DNA from: Cacconaster sp033811195
Lineage (GTDB): Bacteria; Bacteroidota; Bacteroidia; Bacteroidales; UBA932
Direction of reading: 5' to 3'
NCBI GenBank assembly: GCA_033811195.1
Contig: JAPXOZ010000003.1
Location: forward strand, 69,886 to 133,885
DNA length: 64,000 nucleotides
Each line of letters begins with the position of its first letter. Positions within the stretch are counted from its first letter, which is position 1. Positions 53,005 through 62,154 of the stretch are shown one piece after another. The notes beneath the pieces are model-generated. The model was not told the DNA's origin and ran no database searches. It saw only the letters and a list, made by a program, of their open reading frames with translations. A program made the position numbers and the translations under genes.

Positions 53005-54105
53005 TCATTTCTTGACAGCTTTTTTGTCACGATAATCGGTAGGAGAGCATCCCGCTATTTTCTTGAAGTAGAGGTAAAAGTTACTTTGTGTGACAAACCC
53101 CACCTGTTGTGCTATTTGATTGATTGAAATTTCTGGATTCTCGGAAATGAGTTCCTGGGCTTTACGGATACGTAATTCATTGCGCCAGGTACGAAAATCA
53201 CACGGCATATTGTTGCGAAAATAGCTGCGTAAAAAGGGCAGGTCAGTACCTAATACCTTGGCTATCTCTTCGGTACTGATATCTCCTTGCGTGTATCCTC
53301 CATCCAAAACCCATTGTTCAAGCGATTTTTTCAATTGCAACTCATTCTCGGCATCCATTTCCTCCAATATTTCAAATTTTGATGGAATTTGTCCCGGTTC
53401 GCGAGCAGTCGCAGAGAGATAAAAATCAAAATTGGCTAAGAAATTGATGAAACGAATTGCAAACCACGCATAAAACATGATGTATATCATCACAAAGAAT
53501 ACGTAGAACTGAAACGGGAAATAGGCTGATACAGAAGCAATGATCCCCAGCGAAAGTGCGGCGTAGAAACTTATTTTTACCCATTTTAGACGTCCTTGCT
53601 CATCTTCGTCATAATAATCCTCCAATTGCTTGAGACTTATCGCGTACTTCTTATTGAAATATAAGAAGTACAATAATAATTGGCAGAAGTATGCAGCCAG
53701 AAAAACATAGATAACCCAATTGTAGGGCTGTAAATTAAATGCTGCCAGTAAATAGAGTATGATAATGCCAAATATGAGTACTGCATGCAATAGTATCTGT
53801 TTACGACTAATAGAAATAGGTTGAAGAATAGTAATAAGTGTAAAGGTGAAAAACATTGATTGAATAGAAGCTCCGGGAGGCGTAAATATTTCTACCCACA
53901 TAATATTGAATCCTCCATCAAAAAAGTACTCTATGAAAGCCGGTACAGCCAGCATAAAATATGAAATTGCCAGAAACAATCTTGCAAGACGCAGATTGAC
54001 TGTTTTTTTCTCAACTCTGATTCGGAAGCCGAGTAGAGCAATACCCAATATGGATAGCACAATAATTTGTGCGAATGTAACTGAACTATATAAATCTTTT
54101 AGCAT
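53005..54105 (-). CDS. Membrane-bound AraC-family transcriptional regulator
   Basis: 366 residues. About seven hydrophobic helices in the first ~225 residues (near 10-27, 40-60, 82-98, 103-122, 128-148, 178-198, 202-222) anchor the protein in the inner membrane. A cytoplasmic AraC-type double helix-turn-helix fills the C-terminus (about 265-360), with I-S-I-N-Q-I-A-Q-Q-V-G-F as the second recognition unit and Y-F-K-K-I-A-G-C-S-P-T-D-Y-R as the signature. It may sense a membrane or envelope signal. It is divergent from two collagen-like lipoproteins across a 342-base gap with palindromic sites, which are plausible targets. Confidence 0.87.
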   Translation of the reverse strand: MLKDLYSSVTFAQIIVLSILGIALLGFRIRVEKKTVNLRLARLFLAISYFMLAVPAFIEYFFDGGFNIMWVEIFTPPGASIQSMFFTFTLITILQPISISRKQILLHAVLIFGIIILYLLAAFNLQPYNWVIYVFLAAYFCQLLLYFLYFNKKYAISLKQLEDYYDEDEQGRLKWVKISFYAALSLGIIASVSAYFPFQFYVFFVMIYIMFYAWFAIRFINFLANFDFYLSATAREPGQIPSKFEILEEMDAENELQLKKSLEQWVLDGGYTQGDISTEEIAKVLGTDLPFLRSYFRNNMPCDFRTWRNELRIRKAQELISENPEISINQIAQQVGFVTQSNFYLYFKKIAGCSPTDYRDKKAVKK

Positions 54106-54182
54106 ATATGGTAACTACACTAAAACAGGATCTAACAACCAATACTGTGTGATCTGAACTGACTATTATATCACTAATTGAC

Positions 54183-54190
54183 AAAATTAG
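54183..54190 (-). promoter_or_regulatory. Possible -7 element of the AraC-type gene
   Basis: TAATTTTG on the minus strand, 77 bases before the ATG at 54105. No clear -33. Confidence 0.35.
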
Positions 54191-54270
54191 TAAAATAATT
54201 TTGTTAAACTAATTTGTGCGCATTATTAAAAGAAATATAGAGTAATGTTGTGCCAAATGATGTTCTAGCC

Positions 54271-54311
54271 ACTCTATTTTGTTTATCATACAAATAGAGT
54301 ACTCTATTTTG
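54271..54311. promoter_or_regulatory. Palindromic operator-like cluster upstream of the collagen-like genes
   Basis: Three copies of one half-site: ACTCTATTTTG at 54271-54281 and again at 54301-54311, and its inverse CAAATAGAGT at 54291-54300. The last two form an 18-bp perfect palindrome (54292-54309). The first two form a hairpin arm across TTATCAT. This lies in the 342-base gap (54106-54447) between the AraC-type regulator and the first collagen-like gene. The rest of the gap is AT-rich and holds two -7-like elements and nothing else I recognise. Confidence 0.55.
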
Positions 54312-54365
54312 CGTAAGCATCTGAAATAGACCACTGGCTCTCTTTTTTATTATTATTAAGCATTG

Positions 54366-54373
54366 TAATTTTG
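54366..54373 (+). promoter_or_regulatory. Possible -7 element of the collagen-like operon
   Basis: TAATTTTG matches TAnnTTTG, 74 bases before the ATG at 54448, 55 bases downstream of the palindrome cluster. Confidence 0.4.
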
Positions 54374-54447
54374 TTAAAATTTGTGTCTATGAGAACATAC
54401 TGACTAGAAAATATACATAAAAAATTAACCAACTAATATTAACCAAT

Positions 54448-56451
54448 ATGAAGAAATTTTTTGCAACAATCACGCTGGCAGCGATGATAATTGTTGTCGG
54501 CTGTGTGGATCTGGATGAAGTGTGGAGCGAGATTGATTTCTTGAAAAAGCAAAACAAGGAGCAAGCTGATAAGATCAACAAGCAAGCCGACGAACTTCAG
54601 GAGTACAAAGAGAGGTTAAAAGCGATTGAGGATCTGACGAATACTGTCAACTTGGACATCGCTGCCATCAAGGCACTCCTAGAGGCCCAAAATAGAAAAT
54701 TGGGCATTATTTCTTACACTGAAATGCTTGATAAAAGTGGCTACGTGCTACTAATGAGCGACGGTAGCACTATCACTCTGAAGCATGGAACTAATGGTGA
54801 AAAGGGTGAAAAGGGTGACAAGGGAGACAAAGGTGATAAAGGTGACAAAGGTGACCAAGGCGACAAAGGCGATAAAGGAGACCAGGGGGAGAAGGGCGAG
54901 CAAGGTGAAGAGGGCGCTAAGGGAGAACAGGGGGATAGAGTCATTATTGGCGTAAAACCTTTTGGCCCTTACGATCGTCTTTACTGGACTATTAATGGTG
55001 ATTTCCTGCTGGATGCGAGTGGAAACAAAGTCCCGGCTACCGGAGAAAAGGGTGATGAGGGCTCTAAAGGTGATAAGGGAGATATGGGCCTAACTCCGAT
55101 TTTGAGGGTAAATAGTGCAGGTAACTGGGAAATGAGTCTTGATAATGGCACCACATGGCAAGAGGTTAAGGATAAGACAGGAAAGTCTGTGGCAGCTATT
55201 GGACCTAAAGGGGATAAGGGTGATAAAGGTGATAAAGGTGACAAAGGTTCTCAAGGTCTAGTTGGTGAGCAGGGACCTCAGGGAGAAGTAGGTCCTCAAG
55301 GTCCTTCCGGAAGTGTTGACAATTTGCAAATAACTGAAACTGCTACTGCTGTTATAATTACCTTTAATGGATATTCCTATACAATCCTAAAAGGGATACC
55401 TCAATCTCAGTTTGACCTGAAATTACTTCTCGGTGTGTGGGATATGAATATGATCCAAACCCCCGATGGCAGTGACGGATGGATAGATGAAGATCCTGAA
55501 GAAGGCTATAGTATGCATTTTATGGACTCTGCAAATGGGGCAATTTCAAGTCTTCCATGGATTAATGTTCCCTTCACTTACACGTTGATCGACAAAAACA
55601 AATTTGAGCTAGTACGACTCTCAGGCTTTGATACTATGACCATCATTGATCTGGATAACGACAATTTAATCCTAGAAGTGGTTTCTAATGCCGGTACAAG
55701 ACGTGAGCATTATATACGAGGTGAGGTTCCTAATCCGCTGAGTTTTGTTGCGAAGTACAACATTAACATGTTTGGACTAGGCTTTGTTACGGACTCTATC
55801 TCCTGCAATGTGAGTGGCTACTTCACATATGAACAGATTGTTCCTATGCAAGAGTTCGTTTTCTTTTTAGGAGGTTACTTTATCCCGACCGTCGATGAGT
55901 GGAGAGCGATAATACCGGATAACAATCATCAGATACCATTCGGTAATCTCTCCGCAATGACGGATCTTAGAGTTACTGAAACTGTGACAGTACAAAATAA
56001 GAGCATCACTATGACCAGCGACTATGCTCACTCGCCTGAAAGCTATCCTGGTTGCACTTCTGCACTCCGCTATGTAGGGACCAGTATGGTTTCGGCCTGG
56101 AGGTATGAATATCTCAAGTATGAAGAGGGTGTTTATTATTTGAAGATTACTTCACGTAGCCTTTTTGGAAAACCGGATATTGACATGACAGACATTGCTA
56201 GAAGAGATGAATTTTGGTCACAGAATACAGAGGAGGATATTGTTCGCTATTTCCCTGCGAGCGGTTATGAAAATGAGAGTGGTGCGACACAGAATCAGGG
56301 CACCAATGGCTACTTTTGGTCTTATACACCGCATGGTAACGGCCTTGCTGCCGGTATGAGCTTTGGTCCAAGTACGGCATATACAAACTATGTTGACAAG
56401 GCCATACATAAATATTCCTTACGCCTATTCAGAAGAACTGTTATCGAATAG
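54448..56451 (+). CDS. Collagen-like lipoprotein with DUF4988-type and FISUMP-like regions (copy 1)
   Basis: 667 residues. Lipobox cysteine at 19 (V-V-G-C). A coiled coil (about 22-80) and a DUF4988-like segment (L-L-M-S-D-G-S-T-I-T-L near 101-111) lead into Gly-X-Y tracts at about 114-162, 199-214 and 252-288, mostly G-D-K and G-E-K triplets, split by a globular inset (165-198, 216-250). A compact domain beginning L-L-G-V-W-D-M (about 331) recalls lipocalin-like folds. The C-terminal ~200 residues end in G-Y-F-W-S-Y-T-P...S-L-R-L-F, as in FISUMP (Fibrobacter major paralogous) domains. It is probably surface exposed; domain names are by resemblance. Adhesion or matrix roles are inference. Confidence 0.75.
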   Translation: MKKFFATITLAAMIIVVGCVDLDEVWSEIDFLKKQNKEQADKINKQADELQEYKERLKAIEDLTNTVNLDIAAIKALLEAQNRKLGIISYTEMLDKSGYVLLMSDGSTITLKHGTNGEKGEKGDKGDKGDKGDKGDQGDKGDKGDQGEKGEQGEEGAKGEQGDRVIIGVKPFGPYDRLYWTINGDFLLDASGNKVPATGEKGDEGSKGDKGDMGLTPILRVNSAGNWEMSLDNGTTWQEVKDKTGKSVAAIGPKGDKGDKGDKGDKGSQGLVGEQGPQGEVGPQGPSGSVDNLQITETATAVIITFNGYSYTILKGIPQSQFDLKLLLGVWDMNMIQTPDGSDGWIDEDPEEGYSMHFMDSANGAISSLPWINVPFTYTLIDKNKFELVRLSGFDTMTIIDLDNDNLILEVVSNAGTRREHYIRGEVPNPLSFVAKYNINMFGLGFVTDSISCNVSGYFTYEQIVPMQEFVFFLGGYFIPTVDEWRAIIPDNNHQIPFGNLSAMTDLRVTETVTVQNKSITMTSDYAHSPESYPGCTSALRYVGTSMVSAWRYEYLKYEEGVYYLKITSRSLFGKPDIDMTDIARRDEFWSQNTEEDIVRYFPASGYENESGATQNQGTNGYFWSYTPHGNGLAAGMSFGPSTAYTNYVDKAIHKYSLRLFRRTVIE

Positions 56452-56509
56452 GTTGATTTAGCAAAAAAATAAATCAACAATAAAACAACCAACCAAAATA
56501 TTAATTGAA

Positions 56510-58600
56510 ATGAAGAATTTTTTTACAGCGATTATGCTCGTGGCTATGATTACCCTGGGAGGCTGTATCGACCTTGATGATCTCTGGAACGAGATTGATT
56601 TTCTGAAAGACAAAAACGCTGAACTGGAAAAGCAAAATAGTGAGCAAACAAAGGAGCTGGAAAACCAAAAGAAGAAGCTCGCAGAGTTTGAGGCATGGTT
56701 GAAGAAGGTGGAACAGTTGACTAATACTGCTAACTCTGACGTAGCTGCTATTTGGGCGCTAATAGATGCCCTTAATAAAAAGGTGAGCATAGTTTCATAC
56801 AAAGAACTTGTAGACAAGAGTGGCTACGAACTATTGATGAGTGATGGCAGTAAGATTACTCTAAAGCATGGAGACAGGGGCGAGCAGGGTGAGAAGGGTG
56901 AGAAAGGTGAGAAGGGTGAGCAGGGTGAGAAGGGTGACAAAGGTGAAAAGGGTGATAAGGGAGATGAGGCAGAGAAAGTTGTTATCGGAACAAAACCTTT
57001 TGGTCCCGACGACCGCCTCTACTGGACAATTAACGGTGAATTCATTTTAGATGCAGCCGGCAATAAAGTGCCTGCTACCGGAGCAAAGGGAGATAAAGGT
57101 GAAAAGGGTGACGCAGGATATGCTCCCATTTTGCGTGTAAATACTTATGGTAATTGGGAAATAAGCCTTGACAAGGGAATCACATGGCAAGAGGTGAAGG
57201 ATAAGAACGGAAATCCTGTTCAGGCTATTGGACCAAAAGGAGAAAAAGGTGATACCGGTGCTCAAGGTCCTGAGGGACCCACTGGTCAGTCCGGTCCTAC
57301 CGGTGAACAAGGCGCAACCGGCCCTCAGGGTCCTCGGGGTGAACAAGGACCTATCGGCGATACTGGCCCTCAGGGTCCTCAGGGCGAGCAAGGCCCTATC
57401 GGTGAAACAGGTCCTGCCGGAGTAACTCCCGATTTACAAATAACAGAGACGCCAACAGCTGTTACCATTACATTTAACGGATCAGTCTTTGTTATTCCTA
57501 AAGGAGGAGGTGGTGGTGTACCGCAACCTCTGTTTGATATGGAGAAGCTGATCGGTGTATGGAATATGAATAAACTTCAGGAAGCAGACGGTGCCGGCGG
57601 ATGGACAGACCTAACCATCTGGAAGAACTATTGGATGCATTTTATGGATGATTCCAACGGATCAGCTCCATTTGAATTTTATCAACCCTTTAGCTATACT
57701 TTTGTTTCTCCAAATCAATTAAAGATTAACAATCAAATTTCATGGACTGACGCAGCTTGGACAATGTACAAGATTGATAACTTTACCATTGCCAACTTAG
57801 ACAGTACCGGTTTGATCCTGGAATTTGTTCACGAAGGTAAACAGATGCGTCAACATTATACCCGTGGCACCACTCCCAATCCGCTTAGTTTTGTCTCGAA
57901 GTACAACCTGCTATCTGCCGATTACTTTATGGATATATTTTTTATGGGTTATATCTTCGTAACCGACTCGACTGCTTGTACAGGAAGTCCTTTCTTTACC
58001 TATGCCGATGCCTACAAGTTCATTGATCCGATGAATACCTATATATCGCCATACTATTTGCCTAAAGAAGAGGAGTGGCGTTCTATTGTTCCGGATAACA
58101 ACAATCACATCAACCTTAAACAGTTCATGAACTCTCCCGGAGTTAGCGAGACCGTGATGATACAAGGTAAAAGCCTTACAATGATTAGTGACTTTGTTAC
58201 TTATTCTTCCGGAGCCTCTTATGCGATCCGATATAAGGGCACAAGTATGGTCTCTGCCTGGAAGTACGAATATATCAATAATGGAAACAATACCCACTTG
58301 AAGATAACCTCACGTAATCTTTACGGACAAACACTTCCCTACATTGATGATGTTTCAAAGGCGACATTTTGGGGCAACAACAATACTAATGATGTGGTTC
58401 GCTATTTCCCCGCCAGCGGCTATGATGATGATGTAGTTAAAGAAGTGGGTACTAATGGATACTTCCTTTCTTTTACGCCGAGCGGCAAGGGCCTCGTATC
58501 CCTGATGAGCTTTGGGCAGGATAGTGCATATTCTAATTATGTGGACAAGGAGAGTAATAAATATACTGTACGCTTGTTTACAATAAAACCTGTTCAATAG
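56510..58600 (+). CDS. Collagen-like lipoprotein with DUF4988-type and FISUMP-like regions (copy 2)
   Basis: 696 residues, clear paralogue of the preceding gene with the same domain order. Lipobox cysteine at 19 (L-G-G-C). Coiled coil about 22-72, DUF4988-like segment about 95-120, and Gly-X-Y tracts at about 121-152, 191-203 and 241-305. The first tract is G-E-K/G-D-K rich; the third is G-P-Q/G-P-x rich and longer than in copy 1, so the tracts diverge in composition. The C-terminal domains align throughout (A-S-G-Y-D...G-T-N-G-Y-F). The 58-base gap to copy 1 has no good promoter, so the two are probably cotranscribed. A strong terminator follows. Confidence 0.75.
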   Translation: MKNFFTAIMLVAMITLGGCIDLDDLWNEIDFLKDKNAELEKQNSEQTKELENQKKKLAEFEAWLKKVEQLTNTANSDVAAIWALIDALNKKVSIVSYKELVDKSGYELLMSDGSKITLKHGDRGEQGEKGEKGEKGEQGEKGDKGEKGDKGDEAEKVVIGTKPFGPDDRLYWTINGEFILDAAGNKVPATGAKGDKGEKGDAGYAPILRVNTYGNWEISLDKGITWQEVKDKNGNPVQAIGPKGEKGDTGAQGPEGPTGQSGPTGEQGATGPQGPRGEQGPIGDTGPQGPQGEQGPIGETGPAGVTPDLQITETPTAVTITFNGSVFVIPKGGGGGVPQPLFDMEKLIGVWNMNKLQEADGAGGWTDLTIWKNYWMHFMDDSNGSAPFEFYQPFSYTFVSPNQLKINNQISWTDAAWTMYKIDNFTIANLDSTGLILEFVHEGKQMRQHYTRGTTPNPLSFVSKYNLLSADYFMDIFFMGYIFVTDSTACTGSPFFTYADAYKFIDPMNTYISPYYLPKEEEWRSIVPDNNNHINLKQFMNSPGVSETVMIQGKSLTMISDFVTYSSGASYAIRYKGTSMVSAWKYEYINNGNNTHLKITSRNLYGQTLPYIDDVSKATFWGNNNTNDVVRYFPASGYDDDVVKEVGTNGYFLSFTPSGKGLVSLMSFGQDSAYSNYVDKESNKYTVRLFTIKPVQ

Positions 58601-58620
58601 AATTATCTTTAATAGATTAG

Positions 58621-58654
58621 GGGCTGGGAGTTATCCCAGCCCTTTTTGGTTTTT
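58621..58654 (+). terminator. Rho-independent terminator of the collagen-like operon
   Basis: GGGCTGGGA (58621-58629), loop GTTA, TCCCAGCCC (58634-58642), then TTTTTGGTTTTT. Nine perfect pairs. Confidence 0.88.
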
Positions 58655-58705
58655 ACTGCAAGCATATAGTAAGTGGTATGGAATGGGTGAGTTGGAAAAA
58701 AAGAT

Positions 58706-58713
58706 TATTTTTG
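58706..58713 (+). promoter_or_regulatory. Predicted -7 element of the symporter gene
   Basis: TATTTTTG matches TAnnTTTG, 30 bases before the ATG at 58744. It shows that the more upstream in-frame ATG at 58678 is not the start. Confidence 0.45.
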
Positions 58714-58743
58714 CGGAATAAACAGACCAAAACACCCTTGAAT

Positions 58744-59937
58744 ATGACCAAAAAGAGATTCAAAATGGGACTTCTTCCCAAAGTGCTGATTGCTATCGCT
58801 CTCGGAATACTCTTCTCACTATTCTTTCCTGAATGGGCAGTCAGGATTTTTATAACCTTTAATTCCATATTTAGCAACTTTCTCGGGTTGATCATTCCAT
58901 TGCTCATCATCGGACTGATTGCTCCGGGTATTTTCGAATTGGGTAAGGGTGCGGGCAAACTGTTGCTGATAACTGCCGCAATAGCCTATTTTTCCACATT
59001 ATTATCCGGCTTCTTCTCCTATTTTACTGCTAAATGGAGTTATCCTCGTTTTCTGGGCGATTCGCTTACCTCACTCGGTAATATTGATATGTCAGGCGGC
59101 CTCCAGCCCTATTTTACGATTGAAATGGCCCCTTTGATGAGTGTTATGACAGCATTAGTTATTGCCTTTGTCATAGGACTTAGCCTGACCTCTGTAAAAG
59201 GGGATACGATGCGTAATTTTATGCTGGACTTCAAGCAAATCATCTACATAGTCATCAAAGGTGTCATAATTCCCCTTCTTCCTCTATTTATCTTCGGCAT
59301 TTTTCTCCAAATGGGAGCTGAAGGCAAAGTGAGTGCAGTGATGGGAATGTTTCTCAAAATCATCGTGATTATTTTCATAATGCATGTGGTTCTGCTTGTC
59401 ATGCAGTTCGTAGTAGCGGGAGCAATATCGCGCAAAAATCCTTTCAAAGCACTTTATACGATGCTTCCTGCATATATGACCGCGCTTGGCACTCAATCCT
59501 CAGCTGCCACTATTCCCGTAACTCTCGCTCAAACGATAAAAAATGGAGTACGTGAGGAGATTGCGGGCTTTGTTATCCCTTTGTGTGCCACAATTCACCT
59601 TGCCGGAAGTATTCTCAAGATTGTGGCCTGCGCTTACGCAATCTCCCTGAGCATGGGAATGAATGTGGGACTTGACCTCTACGCAGGGTTCATCTGTATG
59701 CTCGGAGTCATGATGGTTGCCGCCCCCGGCGTCCCCGGAGGTGCAATTATGGCTGCCATTGGCCTGATCGCCACGATGCTTGGCTTCGATCCCTCAATGC
59801 AGGGACTAATGATAGCCCTCTATATTGCTATGGACAGCTTTGGCACTGCGGCCAATGTGACCGGTGACGGAGCCATTGCTCTCATCATCAATACAATTAA
59901 AACTAAATCCTCACAGGAAACGGTAACTGTACAATGA
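58744..59937 (+). CDS. Dicarboxylate/amino acid:cation symporter (DAACS family)
   Basis: About 397 residues from the ATG at 58744. Eight or more membrane segments. The hairpin-loop signature of the sodium:dicarboxylate symporter family appears as G-T-Q-S-S-A-A-T-I-P (about 260-269), followed by the helix with P-L-C-A-T-I-H-L-A-G-S. The C-terminal hairpin A-A-P-G-V-P-G-G-A is also present. It imports glutamate, aspartate or C4-dicarboxylates with Na+ or H+; the substrate is not determined. The stop overlaps the ATG of the 5'-nucleotidase (ATGA), so the two are translationally coupled. Confidence 0.9.
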   Translation: MTKKRFKMGLLPKVLIAIALGILFSLFFPEWAVRIFITFNSIFSNFLGLIIPLLIIGLIAPGIFELGKGAGKLLLITAAIAYFSTLLSGFFSYFTAKWSYPRFLGDSLTSLGNIDMSGGLQPYFTIEMAPLMSVMTALVIAFVIGLSLTSVKGDTMRNFMLDFKQIIYIVIKGVIIPLLPLFIFGIFLQMGAEGKVSAVMGMFLKIIVIIFIMHVVLLVMQFVVAGAISRKNPFKALYTMLPAYMTALGTQSSAATIPVTLAQTIKNGVREEIAGFVIPLCATIHLAGSILKIVACAYAISLSMGMNVGLDLYAGFICMLGVMMVAAPGVPGGAIMAAIGLIATMLGFDPSMQGLMIALYIAMDSFGTAANVTGDGAIALIINTIKTKSSQETVTVQ

Positions 59938-61529
59938 AACGTTTATTAAACTTTCTGACCATATCGGCCATTGCCATTCTTATTTTAACAAGCTGTAGCC
60001 GCACTCCCAAAAACGGAATTTACAATGTTACTATTTGCTCCACCACAGACTTGCATGGTGCCTATTTTGATTCATATTACAATAAAGAAGCGCGTCTTTC
60101 TTCGCTGGCAAATGTATCTACATATATAAAACAACTTAGGACAAAAGGTATCAAGCCGGTACTGATTGATGTCGGAGATAATCTTCAGGGTGATAATGCA
60201 GCCTATTATTGCAATTTTATTGATACGGTAAGCGTACATATTTTTGCAAGGGCTGCCGAATATATCGGTTATGATGCTATAGTTGTGGGTAATCATGACA
60301 TCGAAGCCGGACATCAGGTATACGACAGATTCAAAGAGGGAAAAATACCCTATCTAGCGGCCAATGCAATTATTGAGGGAAGTGAGGGAGTGCCCTATTT
60401 TGAGCCATATACTATAGTTACCCGCAAAGGAATCAAAATAGCTGTAATCGGTATGACAAATGCAAATATCAAAAGCTGGCTCTCTGAAGAACTCTGGAAG
60501 GGAATAGATTTTCTAAAAATTTCAGATGTTGCCCAGGATTGGGTTAATATCGTAATTGAGAAAGAGAGCCCTCATCTTGTCATTCTTGCCTGCCATACGG
60601 GTAGTGGAGACGGTGGCCCTGATATGGAAAATGAAGCTCGTTATCTTGCATCCAGTGTTATAGGAGTGGATATGGTACTTGCCGGCCATGATCATCGTGC
60701 GGTTGCAGAGACAATAGATAATCCAGGCAGAAAGGTACTGTTGATTAATGCAGGCGATCGAGCCTCTCTTCTTGGCGAAGCCACATTTAAACTGGAATTT
60801 AAGGATGGGGAGGTAATTTCAAAGAATTTCGTATCAAGACTTATTCCTATGACGGATGTGAATCCCGATCCTCGCTATACCTCCCGTTTTAAAAAGGATT
60901 TCAAGGTAGTATATGAATTCGCAAATCGCGAAATCGGCACGATTACCGAAGAGATTTATTTTGCCGATGCACTTGTGGGGCCCTCCTCATATATTAACCT
61001 CGTTCATCAAGTGCAGCTGGATGTTTCGGGAGCCGATATTTCCATAACCGCACCCCTTTCGAGCAGCGGCTTGGTTCCTGCCGGAGTCATCAAATATCAG
61101 GACTTGGTTTTACTTTACAGATATGAAAACTCCCTGTTTGTAGTCGAACTCACAGGTGCTCAGCTTAAGAATTATCTGGAACTTTCTTACTACAACTGGG
61201 TGAATAACATTGGTCCGGCTTACAATTTTGATTCTGCAGACGGCATTATTTATCGTGTGAAAAAGTCGGCGCCTAAAGGCTCGATGGTGGAAATTATCTC
61301 AATGAGGGATGGTTTACCTTTTGATCCCGCGCGAATCTACAAAGTTGCAATTTCCTCTTACAGAGCAAGCGGAGGCGGCAATCTTCTTAGAGATGGGGCC
61401 GGTGTCAATCCCGACTCTCTACAGGTTGTTTCCAGATATGGAGACATCAGAACACTTATTGGTGAGTATATTTCAAAAGAGGGTATTATAGTGCCCGAAA
61501 CTCCAACCAACTGGAGTTTTGTAAAATAA
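59934..61529 (+). CDS. 5'-nucleotidase/UshA-like metallophosphatase lipoprotein
   Basis: 531 residues. Lipobox cysteine at 21 (L-T-S-C-S). N-terminal calcineurin-like metallophosphatase domain with D39-L-H41-G, D79-V/G-D-N, G-N-H121-D122, and G-H-D-H-R near 245. The C-terminal 5'-nucleotidase domain (from about 340) carries Y-R-Y-E-N-S-L-F-V-V-E-L-T-G and S-S-Y-R-A-S-G-G-G. The family dephosphorylates nucleotides or sugar nucleotides in the periplasm. The coupling with a carboxylate/amino-acid symporter upstream is unusual for a nucleotide-salvage pair, and the link is unexplained. Confidence 0.9.
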   Translation: MKRLLNFLTISAIAILILTSCSRTPKNGIYNVTICSTTDLHGAYFDSYYNKEARLSSLANVSTYIKQLRTKGIKPVLIDVGDNLQGDNAAYYCNFIDTVSVHIFARAAEYIGYDAIVVGNHDIEAGHQVYDRFKEGKIPYLAANAIIEGSEGVPYFEPYTIVTRKGIKIAVIGMTNANIKSWLSEELWKGIDFLKISDVAQDWVNIVIEKESPHLVILACHTGSGDGGPDMENEARYLASSVIGVDMVLAGHDHRAVAETIDNPGRKVLLINAGDRASLLGEATFKLEFKDGEVISKNFVSRLIPMTDVNPDPRYTSRFKKDFKVVYEFANREIGTITEEIYFADALVGPSSYINLVHQVQLDVSGADISITAPLSSSGLVPAGVIKYQDLVLLYRYENSLFVVELTGAQLKNYLELSYYNWVNNIGPAYNFDSADGIIYRVKKSAPKGSMVEIISMRDGLPFDPARIYKVAISSYRASGGGNLLRDGAGVNPDSLQVVSRYGDIRTLIGEYISKEGIIVPETPTNWSFVK

Positions 61530-61533
61530 ATCA

Positions 61534-61563
61534 TTGCGGATAGGGGATTTTTATTTATCTTTG
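61534..61563 (+). promoter_or_regulatory. Predicted promoter of the coiled-coil/zapA operon
   Basis: TTG at 61534-61536, a 19-base spacer, TATCTTTG at 61556-61563; 14 bases before the ATG at 61578. Confidence 0.6.
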
Positions 61564-61577
61564 TATATTACGTTATT

Positions 61578-61859
61578 ATGGATGGAGAGGTGATCAATAG
61601 TTTGAAAAGTAAAATCGGGCAATTGATTGCAAGATGCGAAAAGCTCGAGAAGGAGAATTTACGCTTTTCGGAAAAAATCTCCACTCTTGAAGCAACGAAC
61701 GTAAAACAAATTGATATAATAAAACGATTAAAGAAACAGACAGAGAGACAACAATTGATAGAGGCATTTGGGAACATGCCGGACCGGAAAGAGGCGAAGA
61801 AGAGGGTATCAGCCCTAATACGTGAGATTGACAGATGTATAGATCTGCTTAATGACTGA
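61578..61859 (+). CDS. Small coiled-coil protein upstream of zapA
   Basis: 93 residues, cytosolic, no signal. Heptad-patterned coiled coil across residues ~5-57 (L-K-S-K-I-G-Q-L-I-A-R-C-E-K-L-E), then a helical tail with R-E-I-D-R-C-I-D-L-L-N. It overlaps zapA by eight bases. A similar small gene often precedes zapA in Bacteroidota and may help zapA in Z-ring work, like ZapB in enterobacteria, but this is inferred from position and coiled coil only. Confidence 0.75.
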   Translation: MDGEVINSLKSKIGQLIARCEKLEKENLRFSEKISTLEATNVKQIDIIKRLKKQTERQQLIEAFGNMPDRKEAKKRVSALIREIDRCIDLLND

Positions 61860-62154
61860 AGAGATGAAACAACGTATCACCATAAGGATAGCAGGGAAGG
61901 AATTTGAGTTGGATGTCGAGGCGGCTAGTGAAGAGAAGATACGTGCGGCAGTCAAAAGGATAAACCAGAGGATTTTTGAAAAATCAACTAGCTATCCGAT
62001 GGTAGCAAGAGATGAGATTTTAAGTATGATACTATTGGAAGAAGAGGTCCGGTTGGTAGAATTTGAAACACTTAGAGATAAGGAGAAAGAGAAATTATTG
62101 CAACAATTGCATACCTTAGATGAAAGATTGGGAGAGTATTTAATCGGCCGTTAG
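61852..62154 (+). CDS. zapA: Cell division protein ZapA
   Basis: 100 residues. Binds FtsZ and bundles protofilaments at the septum. N-terminal globular part with I-T-I-R-I-A-G-K-E-F-E-L-D-V and A-A-V-K-R-I-N-Q-R; C-terminal coiled coil for tetramer formation (about 55-95). A second in-frame ATG at 61864 (M-K-Q-R-I) could be the start instead. The gene is followed by a possible 6S RNA and rny. Confidence 0.9.
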   Translation: MTEEMKQRITIRIAGKEFELDVEAASEEKIRAAVKRINQRIFEKSTSYPMVARDEILSMILLEEEVRLVEFETLRDKEKEKLLQQLHTLDERLGEYLIGR

